A stretch of DNA of 64,000 bases from Winogradskyella sp. J14-2 (GCF_001971725.1 NZ_CP019388.1:2108001-2172000); one strand, 5' to 3'. Shown: positions 1-10,004, counted from the stretch's first letter. Numbers and translations: made by a program. Notes: generated by a model from the sequence alone, not told the origin.

Positions 1-3000
1 ACAAGTTGCCAAACTAATACAAATACAGGTAATGCCGTGCCAGTAGCAAATGCAGGATCTAACTACACAATACCACGAGGCACACCTTTTATTCTAGAGG
101 GCTCAGCAACAGATGCAAATCCCGGAAATGTATTGACATATTGTTGGGAGCAGTACGATGAAAACAATGCATCAACAACATTACCGAGCACGACCGGAAC
201 CTCTGGTGTTGCGTTTAGGTCTTTTGAACCAACAACGAATCCAAATCGTTATTTTCCTAGATTAGAAACTATAAAGGCAGGATTAACGTCGTGGCAATGG
301 GAAGCGATACCAAATGTTGCCAGAGTATTAAATTTTAGACTTACAGTAAGAGATAACGTAGCCGGAGGAGGAACTAATGATAGTGATGATGTGCTTATAA
401 CAGTAAACGGCACAGCAGGCCCCTTTGTGGTTAACGCACCAAATACCAATGTCACTTGGAATGCAGGCACTACCCAAACCGTAACCTGGAATGTCGCTGG
501 AACAACAGGTAATGGCGTCAATGCTGCTAATGTTGATATTTTGCTATCTACCGATGGAGGTGATACTTACCCAATAATTTTGGCATCAGGTGTGTTAAAC
601 GATGGTTCGCACAGTATTGTAGTACCTAATAATCAAGGTAACCAAAATAGAATCATGGTTAGAGGCTCTAATCATATCTTTTTTGATATTTCTAATACCA
701 ATTTTACCATTGGTGCACCAGTAGTATGTAATGCTGCAGTTCCAACAGGCTTAGCTGCATCTAATATAGCGGAAACAACTGCGACTTTAAGTTGGGATGC
801 CGTGCCAGGAGCTACGTATGATTTAAGATATAGACAAACAGGGACCTCAACTTGGAGTACCATCGCAGTAACGGGTATTTCTTCAAATTTAACAGGATTA
901 ACGGCATTAACCGAATATGAAGCTCAAGTGAGAAGTAAATGCTCTAGCGGATCAAGTTCAACATACAGTAGTTCAGTGAATTTTACCACCACAGATATTC
1001 AACTTAACTATTGTAATTCTGCAAGTACAAATGTTAATGATGAGTATATTAGTAGAGTACAGTTAAATACCATAGACAATAGTTCTGGGGCGCAGTTTTA
1101 TTCAGACTTCACAAATATTTCAACACCATTAACTAAAGACACACAATACACCATAACAATTACTCCAACATGGACAGGCACAGTTTATAATGAAGCTTAT
1201 GGTGTGTGGATTGACTTTAATAGAGATGGTGATTTTAATGATGCAGATGAACAAGTTTTTACACAAGGGAATACTCAGGCGACTTCTGTAAGCGGTAGTT
1301 TCACTATTCCTCCTAATGCGGTTGAAAGCGCAACACGTATGCGAGTCTCTATGCGTTATAATCAAGTACCAGGTCCTTGCGATAACTTTACCTATGGTGA
1401 AGTTGAAGATTACACAGTAATTATAGAGGGTAATGGTCCAGATACTGAGGCGCCAGTAATTACGTTAAATGGATCTTCAATTGTAAATTTAGAACTTGGT
1501 GATACGTACACAGAACTTGGAGCTACTGCTATCGATAATGTAGATGGTGATATAACAGGAAATATTGTTGTAGGTGGCGATACTGTAGATACCAATATTG
1601 TTGGTTCTTATGTTGTTACGTATAATGTTAGCGATACTTCTGGTAATGCAGCAACAGAAGTTATAAGGACAGTAAACGTGATGCCAGACATTACGCCACC
1701 AGTTATTACTTTAATTGGTGCTAATCCTATAAACTTAAATGTTGGCGATACCTATAATGAGCTAGGAGCTACGGCAAACGACAACATAGATGGCGATATA
1801 AGTACAAATATTATAACAACAGGTGTTGTCAATACGTCTGTCGCTGGCACATACTTTGTTAATTACAACGTTACTGACAGTTCGGGAAATGCAGCTGCTC
1901 AAGTAACGAGAACGGTAAATGTACAAGCGGATACTACACCTCCTATAATTGTTTTAATTGGCTCGCCAATTATTGATTTAATTGTTGGAGATGTTTACAT
2001 AGAACAAGGAGCCACAGCAACTGATAATTTAGATGGCGACATTACGGCGAATATCGTTATTAATAGCGCAGTTAATACAAGTGTTGCTGGCGCTTACCAA
2101 GTAACCTATAATGTAAGTGATGCTGCTGGTAACACGGCAAATGAAGTGATTAGAACGGTGAATGTATCTGACGCATCATTTGGATGTGCTTCAGAAATAT
2201 CCGGTTACCCATATTCAGAAGACTTTGAAGGCTCAATTGGAGCCTGGTCTCAATCAACTACTGATGATTTAGATTGGTTAGTAGATGCCGCAGGAACTCC
2301 ATCTAATAATACAGGACCGTCTTCTGCCGCACAAGGATCTGATTATATTTATGTTGAAGCTTCAGGAAATGGCACGGGATATCCTAATAAAAGAGCCATA
2401 ATAACCTCACCTTGTTTTGATTTGGGCAGTTTGAGTAATCCTGTATTTAGTTTTCAGTATCATATGTTTGGAGCCACAGACATGGGATCTATTGATCTTG
2501 AGTTGTCAGATGATGATGGCAATACCTGGACAAGTATTTGGAATCAAACAGGAAATCAAGGTAACCAGTGGTTAGCTGTAGAAGTAGACTTATCGGCTTA
2601 TGCTGGTAGTAATATTCAGGTTAGATTTAATCGATTTGTTGGTAGCACATGGCAAGCAGATATTGCTATTGACGATATACAGCTATTAGAATCTTTTGTA
2701 CAACCTTCTGCCTGTACTTCTACTGTTACAATCTTTCCATATACAGAAAGTTTTGAGTCTGGTGATGGATGGATACAAGCAAGTGGAGATGATGGAGATT
2801 GGGTAAGAGATGCTAATGGTACACCTTCTTCTAACACAGGTCCAAGTTTTGGCGCAGATGGTTCTTTCTACATGTTCTTAGAAGCCTCAACCAATGGTAG
2901 TAACGGACAAATAGGTGCAAATGCAAACGCTATTTTAGAAAGTCCTTGTTTTGATCTTTCGGGAGAGACACAGGCTACATTTAGTTTTCAAAATCATATG

Positions 3001-3984
3001 TATGGTACAAGTGTAGGTTCAATAACTTTACAAGTATCTCTCGACGAAGGCGACACGTGGTCTACCTTATGGTCCTTATCTGGTAATCAAGGCAATCAGT
3101 GGAATTCAGAGTCTGTAGATTTAAGTTCTTTTGTAGGTCAGGTGATAAGTTTACGTTTTGTTGGTACAACAGGTTCAAGCTGGTCTAGTGATCTTGCTTT
3201 AGACGACTTACAATTAAGTACAGATGGTTCTGGTGGAGGAATAGAGTGTGATACTATAAACTTTAATGATTTCACGATTAACTCATTCTCTAATCAAGAT
3301 AATAATGGTGCAAACTCTATTGGCAGCGGAGGCGCATCACTTACATTAACTAATAACACCTGGAAGTATATTGATTTCCCTTACACCGTAACAGCTAATA
3401 CTGTGATAGAATTAGAGTTTAGCAGTACGATAGAAGGAGAAATACATGGAATAGGATTTGAAAATGATAATTCATTAACGTCTTCGTTCTACTTTAAATT
3501 TTACGGAACTCAGAATTATGGTGTTACTAACTATGACAATTATACTAGCGGTACAACTACTTATATAATACCTGTTGGCGATTCTTATACAGGAACAATG
3601 GATAGACTTGTGTTTATTAATGACAATGATGCTGGTTCTGGTAATACCTCTACATTCTCTAATGTTAAGGTTTACGAAACTTCTTGCTCTGGAGAAGGAA
3701 AAGTAGAATTCGGAACGAGAGTTGATATTTTGGGAGACGAAGATGAAATGGGATTAGTATCACTCACAATTTATCCAAACCCTGCTAATGATGTTTTACA
3801 CGTAAGGCTTAATGATAATGACAATGTAAAGGCTTCTTACTGTATTGTAAATATGCTAGGCCAGACAGTGCTAAGAGGAAATACCGCAGCGGAAATTAAT
3901 GTAGGTGCACTTAATCAAGGTGTTTATTTCTTAGAAGTTAGCGTTGGTAATGAAGTAATTTCAAAGAAGTTTATTAAAAACTAG
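1..3984 (+). CDS. Large T9SS-secreted multidomain protein, probably the C-terminal part of a zinc metalloprotease (5' truncated)
   Basis: The reading frame is open from base 1, so the gene starts outside the window and the GTG at 37 is not its start. Visible domains, numbered from that GTG: an Ig-like segment (about 1-225) resembling the region that follows reprolysin-type peptidase domains in Flavobacteriaceae; a fibronectin type III domain (230-318); a GEVED domain (about 388-463, with GEVEDYTV); three tandem DUF5011/HYR-like Ig repeats of about 80 residues (469-710), each with GDxYxExGATAxDNxDGDI; two MAM-like domains (about 720-1065); a jelly-roll-like domain; and a type IX sorting domain (YPNPA at about 1247 to the end KKFIKN). 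It should be exported, cleaved by PorU and surface-attached or released. The peptidase role is inference, because the catalytic part is not in the window. Confidence 0.85.
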   Translation, partial: TSCQTNTNTGNAVPVANAGSNYTIPRGTPFILEGSATDANPGNVLTYCWEQYDENNASTTLPSTTGTSGVAFRSFEPTTNPNRYFPRLETIKAGLTSWQWEAIPNVARVLNFRLTVRDNVAGGGTNDSDDVLITVNGTAGPFVVNAPNTNVTWNAGTTQTVTWNVAGTTGNGVNAANVDILLSTDGGDTYPIILASGVLNDGSHSIVVPNNQGNQNRIMVRGSNHIFFDISNTNFTIGAPVVCNAAVPTGLAASNIAETTATLSWDAVPGATYDLRYRQTGTSTWSTIAVTGISSNLTGLTALTEYEAQVRSKCSSGSSSTYSSSVNFTTTDIQLNYCNSASTNVNDEYISRVQLNTIDNSSGAQFYSDFTNISTPLTKDTQYTITITPTWTGTVYNEAYGVWIDFNRDGDFNDADEQVFTQGNTQATSVSGSFTIPPNAVESATRMRVSMRYNQVPGPCDNFTYGEVEDYTVIIEGNGPDTEAPVITLNGSSIVNLELGDTYTELGATAIDNVDGDITGNIVVGGDTVDTNIVGSYVVTYNVSDTSGNAATEVIRTVNVMPDITPPVITLIGANPINLNVGDTYNELGATANDNIDGDISTNIITTGVVNTSVAGTYFVNYNVTDSSGNAAAQVTRTVNVQADTTPPIIVLIGSPIIDLIVGDVYIEQGATATDNLDGDITANIVINSAVNTSVAGAYQVTYNVSDAAGNTANEVIRTVNVSDASFGCASEISGYPYSEDFEGSIGAWSQSTTDDLDWLVDAAGTPSNNTGPSSAAQGSDYIYVEASGNGTGYPNKRAIITSPCFDLGSLSNPVFSFQYHMFGATDMGSIDLELSDDDGNTWTSIWNQTGNQGNQWLAVEVDLSAYAGSNIQVRFNRFVGSTWQADIAIDDIQLLESFVQPSACTSTVTIFPYTESFESGDGWIQASGDDGDWVRDANGTPSSNTGPSFGADGSFYMFLEASTNGSNGQIGANANAILESPCFDLSGETQATFSFQNHMYGTSVGSITLQVSLDEGDTWSTLWSLSGNQGNQWNSESVDLSSFVGQVISLRFVGTTGSSWSSDLALDDLQLSTDGSGGGIECDTINFNDFTINSFSNQDNNGANSIGSGGASLTLTNNTWKYIDFPYTVTANTVIELEFSSTIEGEIHGIGFENDNSLTSSFYFKFYGTQNYGVTNYDNYTSGTTTYIIPVGDSYTGTMDRLVFINDNDAGSGNTSTFSNVKVYETSCSGEGKVEFGTRVDILGDEDEMGLVSLTIYPNPANDVLHVRLNDNDNVKASYCIVNMLGQTVLRGNTAAEINVGALNQGVYFLEVSVGNEVISKKFIKN

Positions 3985-4008
3985 TTTTAAAATACTACTT
4001 TCATTAAA

Positions 4009-4038
4009 AACCCAGAATTTTAGATTCTGGGTTTTTTT
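4009..4038. terminator. Bidirectional intrinsic terminator
   Basis: A perfect 10-bp stem (AACCCAGAAT at 4009-4018 with ATTCTGGGTT at 4024-4033) and a 5-nt loop are followed by T residues on the plus strand and preceded by A residues. It lies between the convergent ends of the T9SS protein gene and the exonuclease gene, so it can serve both strands. Confidence 0.85.
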
Positions 4039-4750
4039 ATATATGTTTTATTTCATTTTTATGAAGTAATTGGTCCCCTCGTAATCGTAAAAAAATCTGC
4101 GCTACAGCAACGGTATCTTTTTCACAATAGGCAATAATCCTGTCAATGTCATTATCTTCATAATATACACGGTAGACCTCACTACCATCTATGTCATCTT
4201 TTGGCGAAGGAATACCTAATACATTGGTTAGTAGTTTTAATGAAGTATACGTTTTATAGTCACCAAATTTCCATAACTCTAATGTGTCGAGATGAGGTAC
4301 TTCCCATGGTTTTTTGCCAAATAGATTGAGTTTATAAGGAAGCTCAATGTTATGTATAATCATACGTCTCGCTATGTAAGGAAAATCGAATTCCTTACCA
4401 TTATGTGCACAAAGCAAATGCTTGTTTTGACTAAAATGAGAAATAACAAGGTTTTTAAAATCTTTTAGAATTTTAGTTTCTTCACCAAAAAAGGAAGTCA
4501 CTCTAAAATTTCGGATATCACCTTCCATTTTAAAATAACCAACCGAAATACAGATAATCTTACCAAACTCTGCCCAAATACCTGCTCTATCATAAAAGGC
4601 TTCTGCAGAAAATTCTTCTTTACGTTGATATTTAGATTTAGCTTCCCAAAGGCTCTGCTTGGTAGCATCTAGTTCTGAAAACTTTTCTGTCTCCGGAACA
4701 GTTTCAATATCTAAGAATAATATGTTTTCTAGATTGAGTTTTGAAATCAT
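4037..4750 (-). CDS. Predicted 3'-5' exonuclease, DNA polymerase B exonuclease-like (DEDDy)
   Basis: The 237-residue product is a ribonuclease H-fold exonuclease of the PolB-like exo2 family (PF10108-type). Visible catalytic motifs are FLDIET (D14, E16) near the N-terminus, HNGKEFDFPYI in the middle and YCEKDTVAV near the C-terminus, which fits the DEDD arrangement with the final Y-x3-D. It has no polymerase domain, so it is a stand-alone proofreading-like or nucleic acid processing nuclease in the cytoplasm. Its start overlaps the stop of the upstream serine hydrolase gene by 4 nt, so it is the last gene of a leftward operon. The precise substrate cannot be read from the sequence. Confidence 0.85.
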   Translation of the reverse strand: MISKLNLENILFLDIETVPETEKFSELDATKQSLWEAKSKYQRKEEFSAEAFYDRAGIWAEFGKIICISVGYFKMEGDIRNFRVTSFFGEETKILKDFKNLVISHFSQNKHLLCAHNGKEFDFPYIARRMIIHNIELPYKLNLFGKKPWEVPHLDTLELWKFGDYKTYTSLKLLTNVLGIPSPKDDIDGSEVYRVYYEDNDIDRIIAYCEKDTVAVAQIFLRLRGDQLLHKNEIKHI

Positions 4751-5901
4751 AAACCTAGCATTTCATAAGCCTCATCAATATACAAACTAATATCATATGT
4801 AAAAGCACCAACACCGGCATCTGGTGACTTTTGATGGCCTAAACGTACAATAATAATGTTGTCTTCTGGTTGTACAATAACGTATTGCCCAAGGTGCCCA
4901 CGCATCATTTTAAAGCTTTTTCCATTGACATCTTTCATCCACCAACCGTAACCATACTCTGGACTCTCGGTAAAACGAGGCGTAATGGATTTGGCAACAA
5001 ATGCTGAGTCCAATATTTGTTTACCATTCCATTTACCATGGTCTTTATATAGTTTTCCAAAACGTGCAAAATCTTTAGCATTTCCGGCTATACAGCAATA
5101 GGCTTTTACCAAGTCATGATCTTCACTATCGACTTGCCAAAGCACATCGTTTTCGCTTCCAAGAGGCTTCCAGAAACTTTCTTCTAAGTATTTGTACAGT
5201 TTTTTACCAGTTGCTTTTTCAATAACCATAGCTAACATTTGTGTATCACCACTAGCGTATTTAAAGGCCTGTCCTGGTTCTTCAACAACTTTTAAACCAT
5301 TACTAACCTTTGCTAAATCATCATCAAAATAAGCACGTGTTGTAATTGAAAATGGTGAATAATAGCGCTCATCCCAATTAGTGCCAGATGCCATGCTACT
5401 TAAATCGCCAACAGTCATCTTTGCGGCTTTACCTTCGCAAAATGCAGGAAGAAAATCACAAACTGGTTGATCTAAACCTTTTATGTAACCTTCCATAATG
5501 GCTTTGCCCAACATACCAGAAACATAGCTCTTGGCCATAGAGAACGAGTTAGATTTTGAATCTTCGTTAAAATCATCATAGTATTTTTCAAACCAAATAC
5601 TGTCATTTTTTATGATGACATAAGCAATTGTTCCCCAATCTTTGTTGGCTTTAGCCAAAACTTCTGTTGGCTTTACAGAGTTATAATCTTTGTGATTTGG
5701 CCAAGGCTGAGGGTTCTCACTGGCTTTTATTTCTCTATTATCAAAGTATTTATAGTCCTCTAGAAAGGCTGTGGTATGGCCATTTAAATAAATTGTACGT
5801 ACTGCTTTTAGTAAGTAATCTGTATCTGTTATGTAAAGTACAGCGATGGTTAGTCCAATAAGTATAACTAAAAATTTGAGTAGCTTTTTTAAGAATTTCA
5901 T
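4747..5901 (-). CDS. Serine hydrolase, beta-lactamase/class C family
   Basis: This 384-residue penicillin-binding-protein-like esterase has the nucleophile motif SMAK (S121-K124) and YAS (Y215-S217), the SxxK and YxN/S motifs of the class C beta-lactamase/DD-peptidase fold. A single N-terminal hydrophobic segment (about 9-25) suggests membrane anchoring with the catalytic domain outside the cytoplasm. It shares 4-nt overlaps with both neighbours, which implies translational coupling. The family covers esterases, DD-peptidases and beta-lactamases. The absence of a typical class C KTG context prevents a call of antibiotic hydrolysis. Confidence 0.85.
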   Translation of the reverse strand: MKFLKKLLKFLVILIGLTIAVLYITDTDYLLKAVRTIYLNGHTTAFLEDYKYFDNREIKASENPQPWPNHKDYNSVKPTEVLAKANKDWGTIAYVIIKNDSIWFEKYYDDFNEDSKSNSFSMAKSYVSGMLGKAIMEGYIKGLDQPVCDFLPAFCEGKAAKMTVGDLSSMASGTNWDERYYSPFSITTRAYFDDDLAKVSNGLKVVEEPGQAFKYASGDTQMLAMVIEKATGKKLYKYLEESFWKPLGSENDVLWQVDSEDHDLVKAYCCIAGNAKDFARFGKLYKDHGKWNGKQILDSAFVAKSITPRFTESPEYGYGWWMKDVNGKSFKMMRGHLGQYVIVQPEDNIIIVRLGHQKSPDAGVGAFTYDISLYIDEAYEMLGL

Positions 5902-6428
5902 GCGGAAATATTAGTGTTTTTGCGGTTTTTGAGTTTTTCTTTGTAAAACGACTTTTTAGCGATATAAAGTGTTTTATTAAAAGTAGCAATTATATTTTGT
6001 TCTTCGTCTACCAAGTGCATGGTTTTTAAGAGGTCTACTTCATTCTCTTGAGCGACTCTATTTTTAAGATCAGCTATTTCGGCTTTTGAAAAATTAAATT
6101 CACCATATATTGTTGATTTAGCAGGCTTTCTGTATCTGGCTTCAACAGCTTTATCCCAAACTACATAATCATTTCCTAGGATTTGTATAAGCTGAATCAT
6201 ATAAATAGGATCAGTGGCAGAGAGCATGCTTCCACCAAAAATGGTACCTGCATAATTTCTGTTTTTCCAGTTGAGTTTTATTCTAATTTTTACAAAATGT
6301 AAATCGTCACTTACCTCAATGAGTTTAGCAGTAGTTCTGCGATACATTGGCGACCAATTAAAACCATATTTATAAATGGTAGATACTTTAAAAAAACGTT
6401 TTAAAAATTCGGTACCAGATTTATACAT
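5898..6428 (-). CDS. DUF4442 domain protein, hotdog-fold thioesterase-like
   Basis: The 176 residues resemble DUF4442, a group related to PaaI-type hotdog thioesterases. The pattern NYAGTIFGGSMLSATDPIYM corresponds to the hotdog helix region where acyl-CoA thioesterases carry GGxxxxxxD. The substrate is unknown. It overlaps the serine hydrolase gene by 4 nt and shares one base with ogt upstream, so it is an internal operon gene. The end is basic and rich in Lys/Asn. The family assignment is good; enzymatic activity is inference. Confidence 0.75.
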   Translation of the reverse strand: MYKSGTEFLKRFFKVSTIYKYGFNWSPMYRRTTAKLIEVSDDLHFVKIRIKLNWKNRNYAGTIFGGSMLSATDPIYMIQLIQILGNDYVVWDKAVEARYRKPAKSTIYGEFNFSKAEIADLKNRVAQENEVDLLKTMHLVDEEQNIIATFNKTLYIAKKSFYKEKLKNRKNTNISA

Positions 6429-6901
6429 TAAAAGAGTGTTTGTTGTTTGTATTCACTTTCGTGATTTAGTAGCCACTGTTTTCTATGTAAACCACCAGCA
6501 TAGCCTGTTAGACTTCCGTCTGTGCCAATAACTCTGTGGCATGGTATAATTATCCAAAGTGGATTTTTTCCGTTTGCACTCGCTGCAGCACGTATGGTTT
6601 TTGGATCACCAAGTTGTTTAGCTAGCTCTAGGTAAGAAATAGTTTTACCGTAAGGGATTTTTTTGAGTTGTTTCCACACTTTTTTCTGAAAATCTGTGCC
6701 TTCGAGATTTAATTTTAAATCGAAAGTTGTAAGCTGATTGTTGAAATATGCTTTAAGTTGAGATACACAATCTAGTAAAACCTCAGGAATACTATAAGAA
6801 GTATTTTGAGGCTTGTCTATTATTGAAACAGAAGAAATGCCTTTGTTGTTACCAACAATTTTGGCAAAACCAATAGGAGTCTCAACATAGCAGGTATCCA
6901 T
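6428..6901 (-). CDS. ogt: Methylated-DNA--protein-cysteine methyltransferase
   Basis: This suicide DNA repair protein transfers alkyl groups from O6-alkylguanine (and O4-alkylthymine) to its own cysteine. The active-site motif PCHRVIG is present with C121 as acceptor, preceded by the helix-turn-helix region (GKTISYLELAKQLG) and the RAAASANGKNP segment typical of the family. The 157-residue length fits the short Ogt type without an Ada regulatory domain. It is embedded in the leftward operon, one base overlapping each neighbour, so it is probably constitutively co-expressed and not part of an Ada regulon. Confidence 0.93.
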   Translation of the reverse strand: MDTCYVETPIGFAKIVGNNKGISSVSIIDKPQNTSYSIPEVLLDCVSQLKAYFNNQLTTFDLKLNLEGTDFQKKVWKQLKKIPYGKTISYLELAKQLGDPKTIRAAASANGKNPLWIIIPCHRVIGTDGSLTGYAGGLHRKQWLLNHESEYKQQTLF

Positions 6902-8019
6902 TAATTTTCAGGGTTATCATCATCTAATAAGCCCAAACGTTTGGCTCTGGTTTCCCAGCTTTTTCTGGCAAGCATCTGTAAATCTGAAACATTATCGCTT
7001 TCGTCCATAATTTCTAGGCCAAGAAGCGTTTCTATAACATCTTCCATAGTAACAATACCACTCACAGATCCATACTCATCTACCACAAGAGCCATATGGT
7101 TTCTGCTTTCTACTAATTGCTCAAAAAGTTTTGGTATGGGTAGCGTGCGATTAACAATGATGATACTTCGTTTTATTTCGGCTAGTAATTTGTCACCATT
7201 TCCTAATCCCATTTCCTTAAAAACTTCGTCCTTTAAAACTAATCCTGTTATGTTATCAGTATTTTCGGTATACACAGGAATTCGTGAAAAGCGAATGTTA
7301 GAATTGGCTTCAAAAAAATCTCTTACTGTCATGGTCTCGTTTTCTGTTTTAAGCACTGTGCGAGGAGTCATGATATCTTTGGCACGCACTTCTTTAAAAT
7401 TAAGGAGGTTTTTAATAACCTTACTCTCATTTTCTTCAAAAACACCTTCCTCGTGCGCAATGTCGGCCATGGCCGCAAAACCTTCTCTACTTAATACACT
7501 GCCATGTCCTTTACCACCAATAAGTTTTGTGGTTAATTGTAACACCCATAATATACCTGTCCATTTTAGCGGAAAGATAAGGATGTTTAATGCTTTTGCT
7601 GTAAAGTTTGCCAACTGTTTCCAGAAGGTTGCACCAATGGTTTTTGGGATGATTTCTGAAGCAACCAATATTAATATGGTCATTACAGTAGATACTAAAC
7701 CTACCATAACATCTTCGGTAAATTGAATACCCAGTACACTTCTCTTAGTATTTCCGTAAAGTTCTGCGTAAGCCACTTTTGCTTGCACGCCTACTAATAT
7801 GGCACCAACGGTGTGTGCTATGGTATTTAAAGTTAAAATAGCAATTAACGGACGGTCTACATCTTTTTTTAGGTCTTCAAGCTCCGTTGCATAGGCCTTG
7901 CCTTCTTTCTTTTTTACATTAATAAAGGTTGGTGTAATACTCAGTAATACAGCTTCTAAAATAGAACACAAGAATGAAAAGAAAATTGAAATGATGGCGT
8001 AAAATATGAGTAAGCCCAT
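6901..8019 (-). CDS. CNNM/CorC-HlyC family membrane transporter (DUF21 plus CBS pair)
   Basis: The 372-residue protein has an N-terminal DUF21 (CNNM) transmembrane domain (about 1-190, three to four helices with the SEIIPKTIGA motif) and a cytosolic CBS pair (about 215-335; DIMTPRT and VVDEYGSVSGIVTMEDVIE). Relatives transport or sense Mg2+ and other divalent cations and are often misnamed hemolysins. The C-terminal CorC/HlyC domain of longer relatives is absent: the protein stops shortly after the second CBS motif, as in many short Bacteroidetes members. It lies 29 nt downstream of hemB. Confidence 0.85.
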   Translation of the reverse strand: MGLLIFYAIISIFFSFLCSILEAVLLSITPTFINVKKKEGKAYATELEDLKKDVDRPLIAILTLNTIAHTVGAILVGVQAKVAYAELYGNTKRSVLGIQFTEDVMVGLVSTVMTILILVASEIIPKTIGATFWKQLANFTAKALNILIFPLKWTGILWVLQLTTKLIGGKGHGSVLSREGFAAMADIAHEEGVFEENESKVIKNLLNFKEVRAKDIMTPRTVLKTENETMTVRDFFEANSNIRFSRIPVYTENTDNITGLVLKDEVFKEMGLGNGDKLLAEIKRSIIIVNRTLPIPKLFEQLVESRNHMALVVDEYGSVSGIVTMEDVIETLLGLEIMDESDNVSDLQMLARKSWETRAKRLGLLDDDNPEN

Positions 8020-8048
8020 TAATGTTTTTTGTTTAAGTTTTTACGAAT

Positions 8049-9038
8049 TTACGAAATCAATTTTACAACATCCTTAGCAAAATAGCTTGTTATAATATCT
8101 GCACCAGCGCGCTTAATGGCAGTAACCTGTTCTAACATTACAGCATCATGGTCTAACCAACCTTTCTCTGCTGCTGCTTTTAGCATGGCATATTCGCCAG
8201 ATACTTGGTATACAGCTAATGGTACATCAAAGGTGTTTTTAATATCTCTCACAATATCTAGATAGCAAAGTCCGGGTTTTACCATCACAATATCTGCCCC
8301 TTCGTTAATATCCATTTCGGTTTCTCTAAGGGCTTCTTCACGGTTGGCAAAATCCATTTGATAGGTCTTTTTATCCTTTGGCACATCTACCATATCTACA
8401 GGTGCAGAATCTAAAGCATCTCTAAAAGGCCCATAAAAAGCCGAGGCATATTTTGCAGAATAACTCATAATCCCAACATCTAAAAAGTTAGATTGGTCTA
8501 AAGCCTCACGAATACCAAGAATACGGCCATCCATCATATCACTTGGTGCTACAAAATTGGCTCCAGCTTCAGCATGTGAAATACTCATTTCGGCCAAAAC
8601 TTCAACGGTAGCGTCATTGATAATTTTTCCATTTTCTACAATACCATCGTGTCCATAAGATGAAAACGGATCTAAAGCCACATCCGTCATTACCAACATG
8701 TCTGGGCAAACGGTTTTTACGGTTTGTATGGCACGTTGCATTAATCCATTTGGATTTAATGCTTCAGTACCTTTATTGTCTTTTAATTTATCTTCAACTT
8801 TTACAAATAATAAAACCGATTTTAATCCTAAACTCCACAGTGTTTTTACTTCGTCTTTAAGTAAGTCTAGACTAAAACGATAGTAATTAGGCATAGAAGC
8901 AATTTCTTCTTTAACACCTTTGCCTTCAACCACAAAAAGAGGTACCAGAAAATCATTTGGTGTTATATAGTTTTCTCTAACTAAACTTCTAATGGCTTCG
9001 TTTGTTCTTAATCTTCGGTTTCTTCGTATTGGGAACAT
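8049..9038 (-). CDS. hemB: Delta-aminolevulinic acid dehydratase (porphobilinogen synthase)
   Basis: HemB condenses two 5-aminolevulinate molecules to porphobilinogen. The 329 residues match the family length. The two active-site lysines are recognisable: K196 in MSYSAKYAS and K254 in VMVKPGLCY, the latter being the Schiff-base lysine. The metal-binding region lacks the three-cysteine zinc signature and reads DVALDPFSSYGHDG, which points to the Mg2+-dependent type. It is the last heme gene of the leftward hemA-to-hemB run, 12 nt after the DUF4421 gene. Confidence 0.96.
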   Translation of the reverse strand: MFPIRRNRRLRTNEAIRSLVRENYITPNDFLVPLFVVEGKGVKEEIASMPNYYRFSLDLLKDEVKTLWSLGLKSVLLFVKVEDKLKDNKGTEALNPNGLMQRAIQTVKTVCPDMLVMTDVALDPFSSYGHDGIVENGKIINDATVEVLAEMSISHAEAGANFVAPSDMMDGRILGIREALDQSNFLDVGIMSYSAKYASAFYGPFRDALDSAPVDMVDVPKDKKTYQMDFANREEALRETEMDINEGADIVMVKPGLCYLDIVRDIKNTFDVPLAVYQVSGEYAMLKAAAEKGWLDHDAVMLEQVTAIKRAGADIITSYFAKDVVKLIS

Positions 9039-9050
9039 GTATCAAGTGTT

Positions 9051-10004
9051 TTATAATCCGTATTTTTTATTGAAATCATCAGCAAATTTAACCCATTTTT
9101 TAGGAGCATTGAAACGATAGCCTATATAGAATTCTAAAAATGTAATTGTATCATCTTGTACTGTGGATGCGTCAATCTTGTGTTCAAGTAATATAATGTT
9201 AGAGTTTATTCCGGCGAAGAACGTATCAGAATTATAACCTACTACAACTCTTCCTGAAAAGTCATATAAAATTGAAGTAAAATCTCCTTCTCCTAAATTT
9301 GAACTATGATTTAAACCTACACCAGCATGAGCACCTAGGGAGACAATAAAATTCTTAGTCAAACAAAAGTTGTAATAGTATGAAGGTCCGAGAGCAATAT
9401 CATAAGAATGGGCTACTTCTTCGATACTTTCTAATGATAAATTATACTTGGTGTAATAGTAATAAATTGATGGAATAAAGCTTCCGGCACTTTTAGTTTG
9501 CCATTCATTTTGAAATCCAATAGCTCTAAACGAAAAATCTTTATTAAGGATGTATGAGGTCGATCCGCCAATTTTAAAGGTTTTTACACCGTTGAGATTA
9601 ACTCTTTGATTGTTAGAAGAAAAGTTGAATCCTTTCTGGCTATAAAGATCAATAGTTTGCATCCACTGACCTAAAAACATTCTTAAGTTCAGGTTATAGA
9701 GTTTAGAGTTGTCATTATCTTTATTGGCGTTAAAAATTTGAGGAGAAAAGCCATAATCAATTTCAATACTTCTAAAAAGAACGGAAAATCCTAGATATTC
9801 CCTTACATTAGGTTTTAGTTTATATGTGGCATTGTTTGCAACATCATTTAAAATAAAACTATTAGACGTATTTACTAATGAAATCCTTGCAGATATTTTG
9901 TTGGGGAAAGTTGTTATGTATTGATTTTCTGATAGGCTATCTTGCTGTGAGTTTACGATCTCACAAAAGAGAAATAGCAATATTGTTTTAATTATTAAAC
10001 CCAA
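9051..10004 (-). CDS. DUF4421 family outer-membrane-like protein
   Basis: The 317-residue protein has an N-terminal hydrophobic signal (about 2-20, ending near NSQQ) and then a chain of alternating-residue strands with aromatic ends, consistent with a small outer-membrane beta-barrel. I recognise it as DUF4421-like; its function is unknown. No ATG is available: the frame starts at a TTG overlapping the last codons of hemF by 10 nt, which implies coupling to hemF translation. Position between hemF and hemB suggests co-transcription, not necessarily a heme role. Confidence 0.7.
   Translation of the reverse strand: MGLIIKTILLFLFCEIVNSQQDSLSENQYITTFPNKISARISLVNTSNSFILNDVANNATYKLKPNVREYLGFSVLFRSIEIDYGFSPQIFNANKDNDNSKLYNLNLRMFLGQWMQTIDLYSQKGFNFSSNNQRVNLNGVKTFKIGGSTSYILNKDFSFRAIGFQNEWQTKSAGSFIPSIYYYYTKYNLSLESIEEVAHSYDIALGPSYYYNFCLTKNFIVSLGAHAGVGLNHSSNLGEGDFTSILYDFSGRVVVGYNSDTFFAGINSNIILLEHKIDASTVQDDTITFLEFYIGYRFNAPKKWVKFADDFNKKYGL

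Noticed and set aside
37..40. GTG at 37 as the start of the first gene
   Set aside because: The frame is open to base 1 and upstream residues (TSCQTNTNTGNA) fit the same protein, so the true start is outside the window.
4747..5901. Antibiotic-resistance beta-lactamase
   Set aside because: SxxK and YxS occur in many non-resistance esterases and the operon context is housekeeping.
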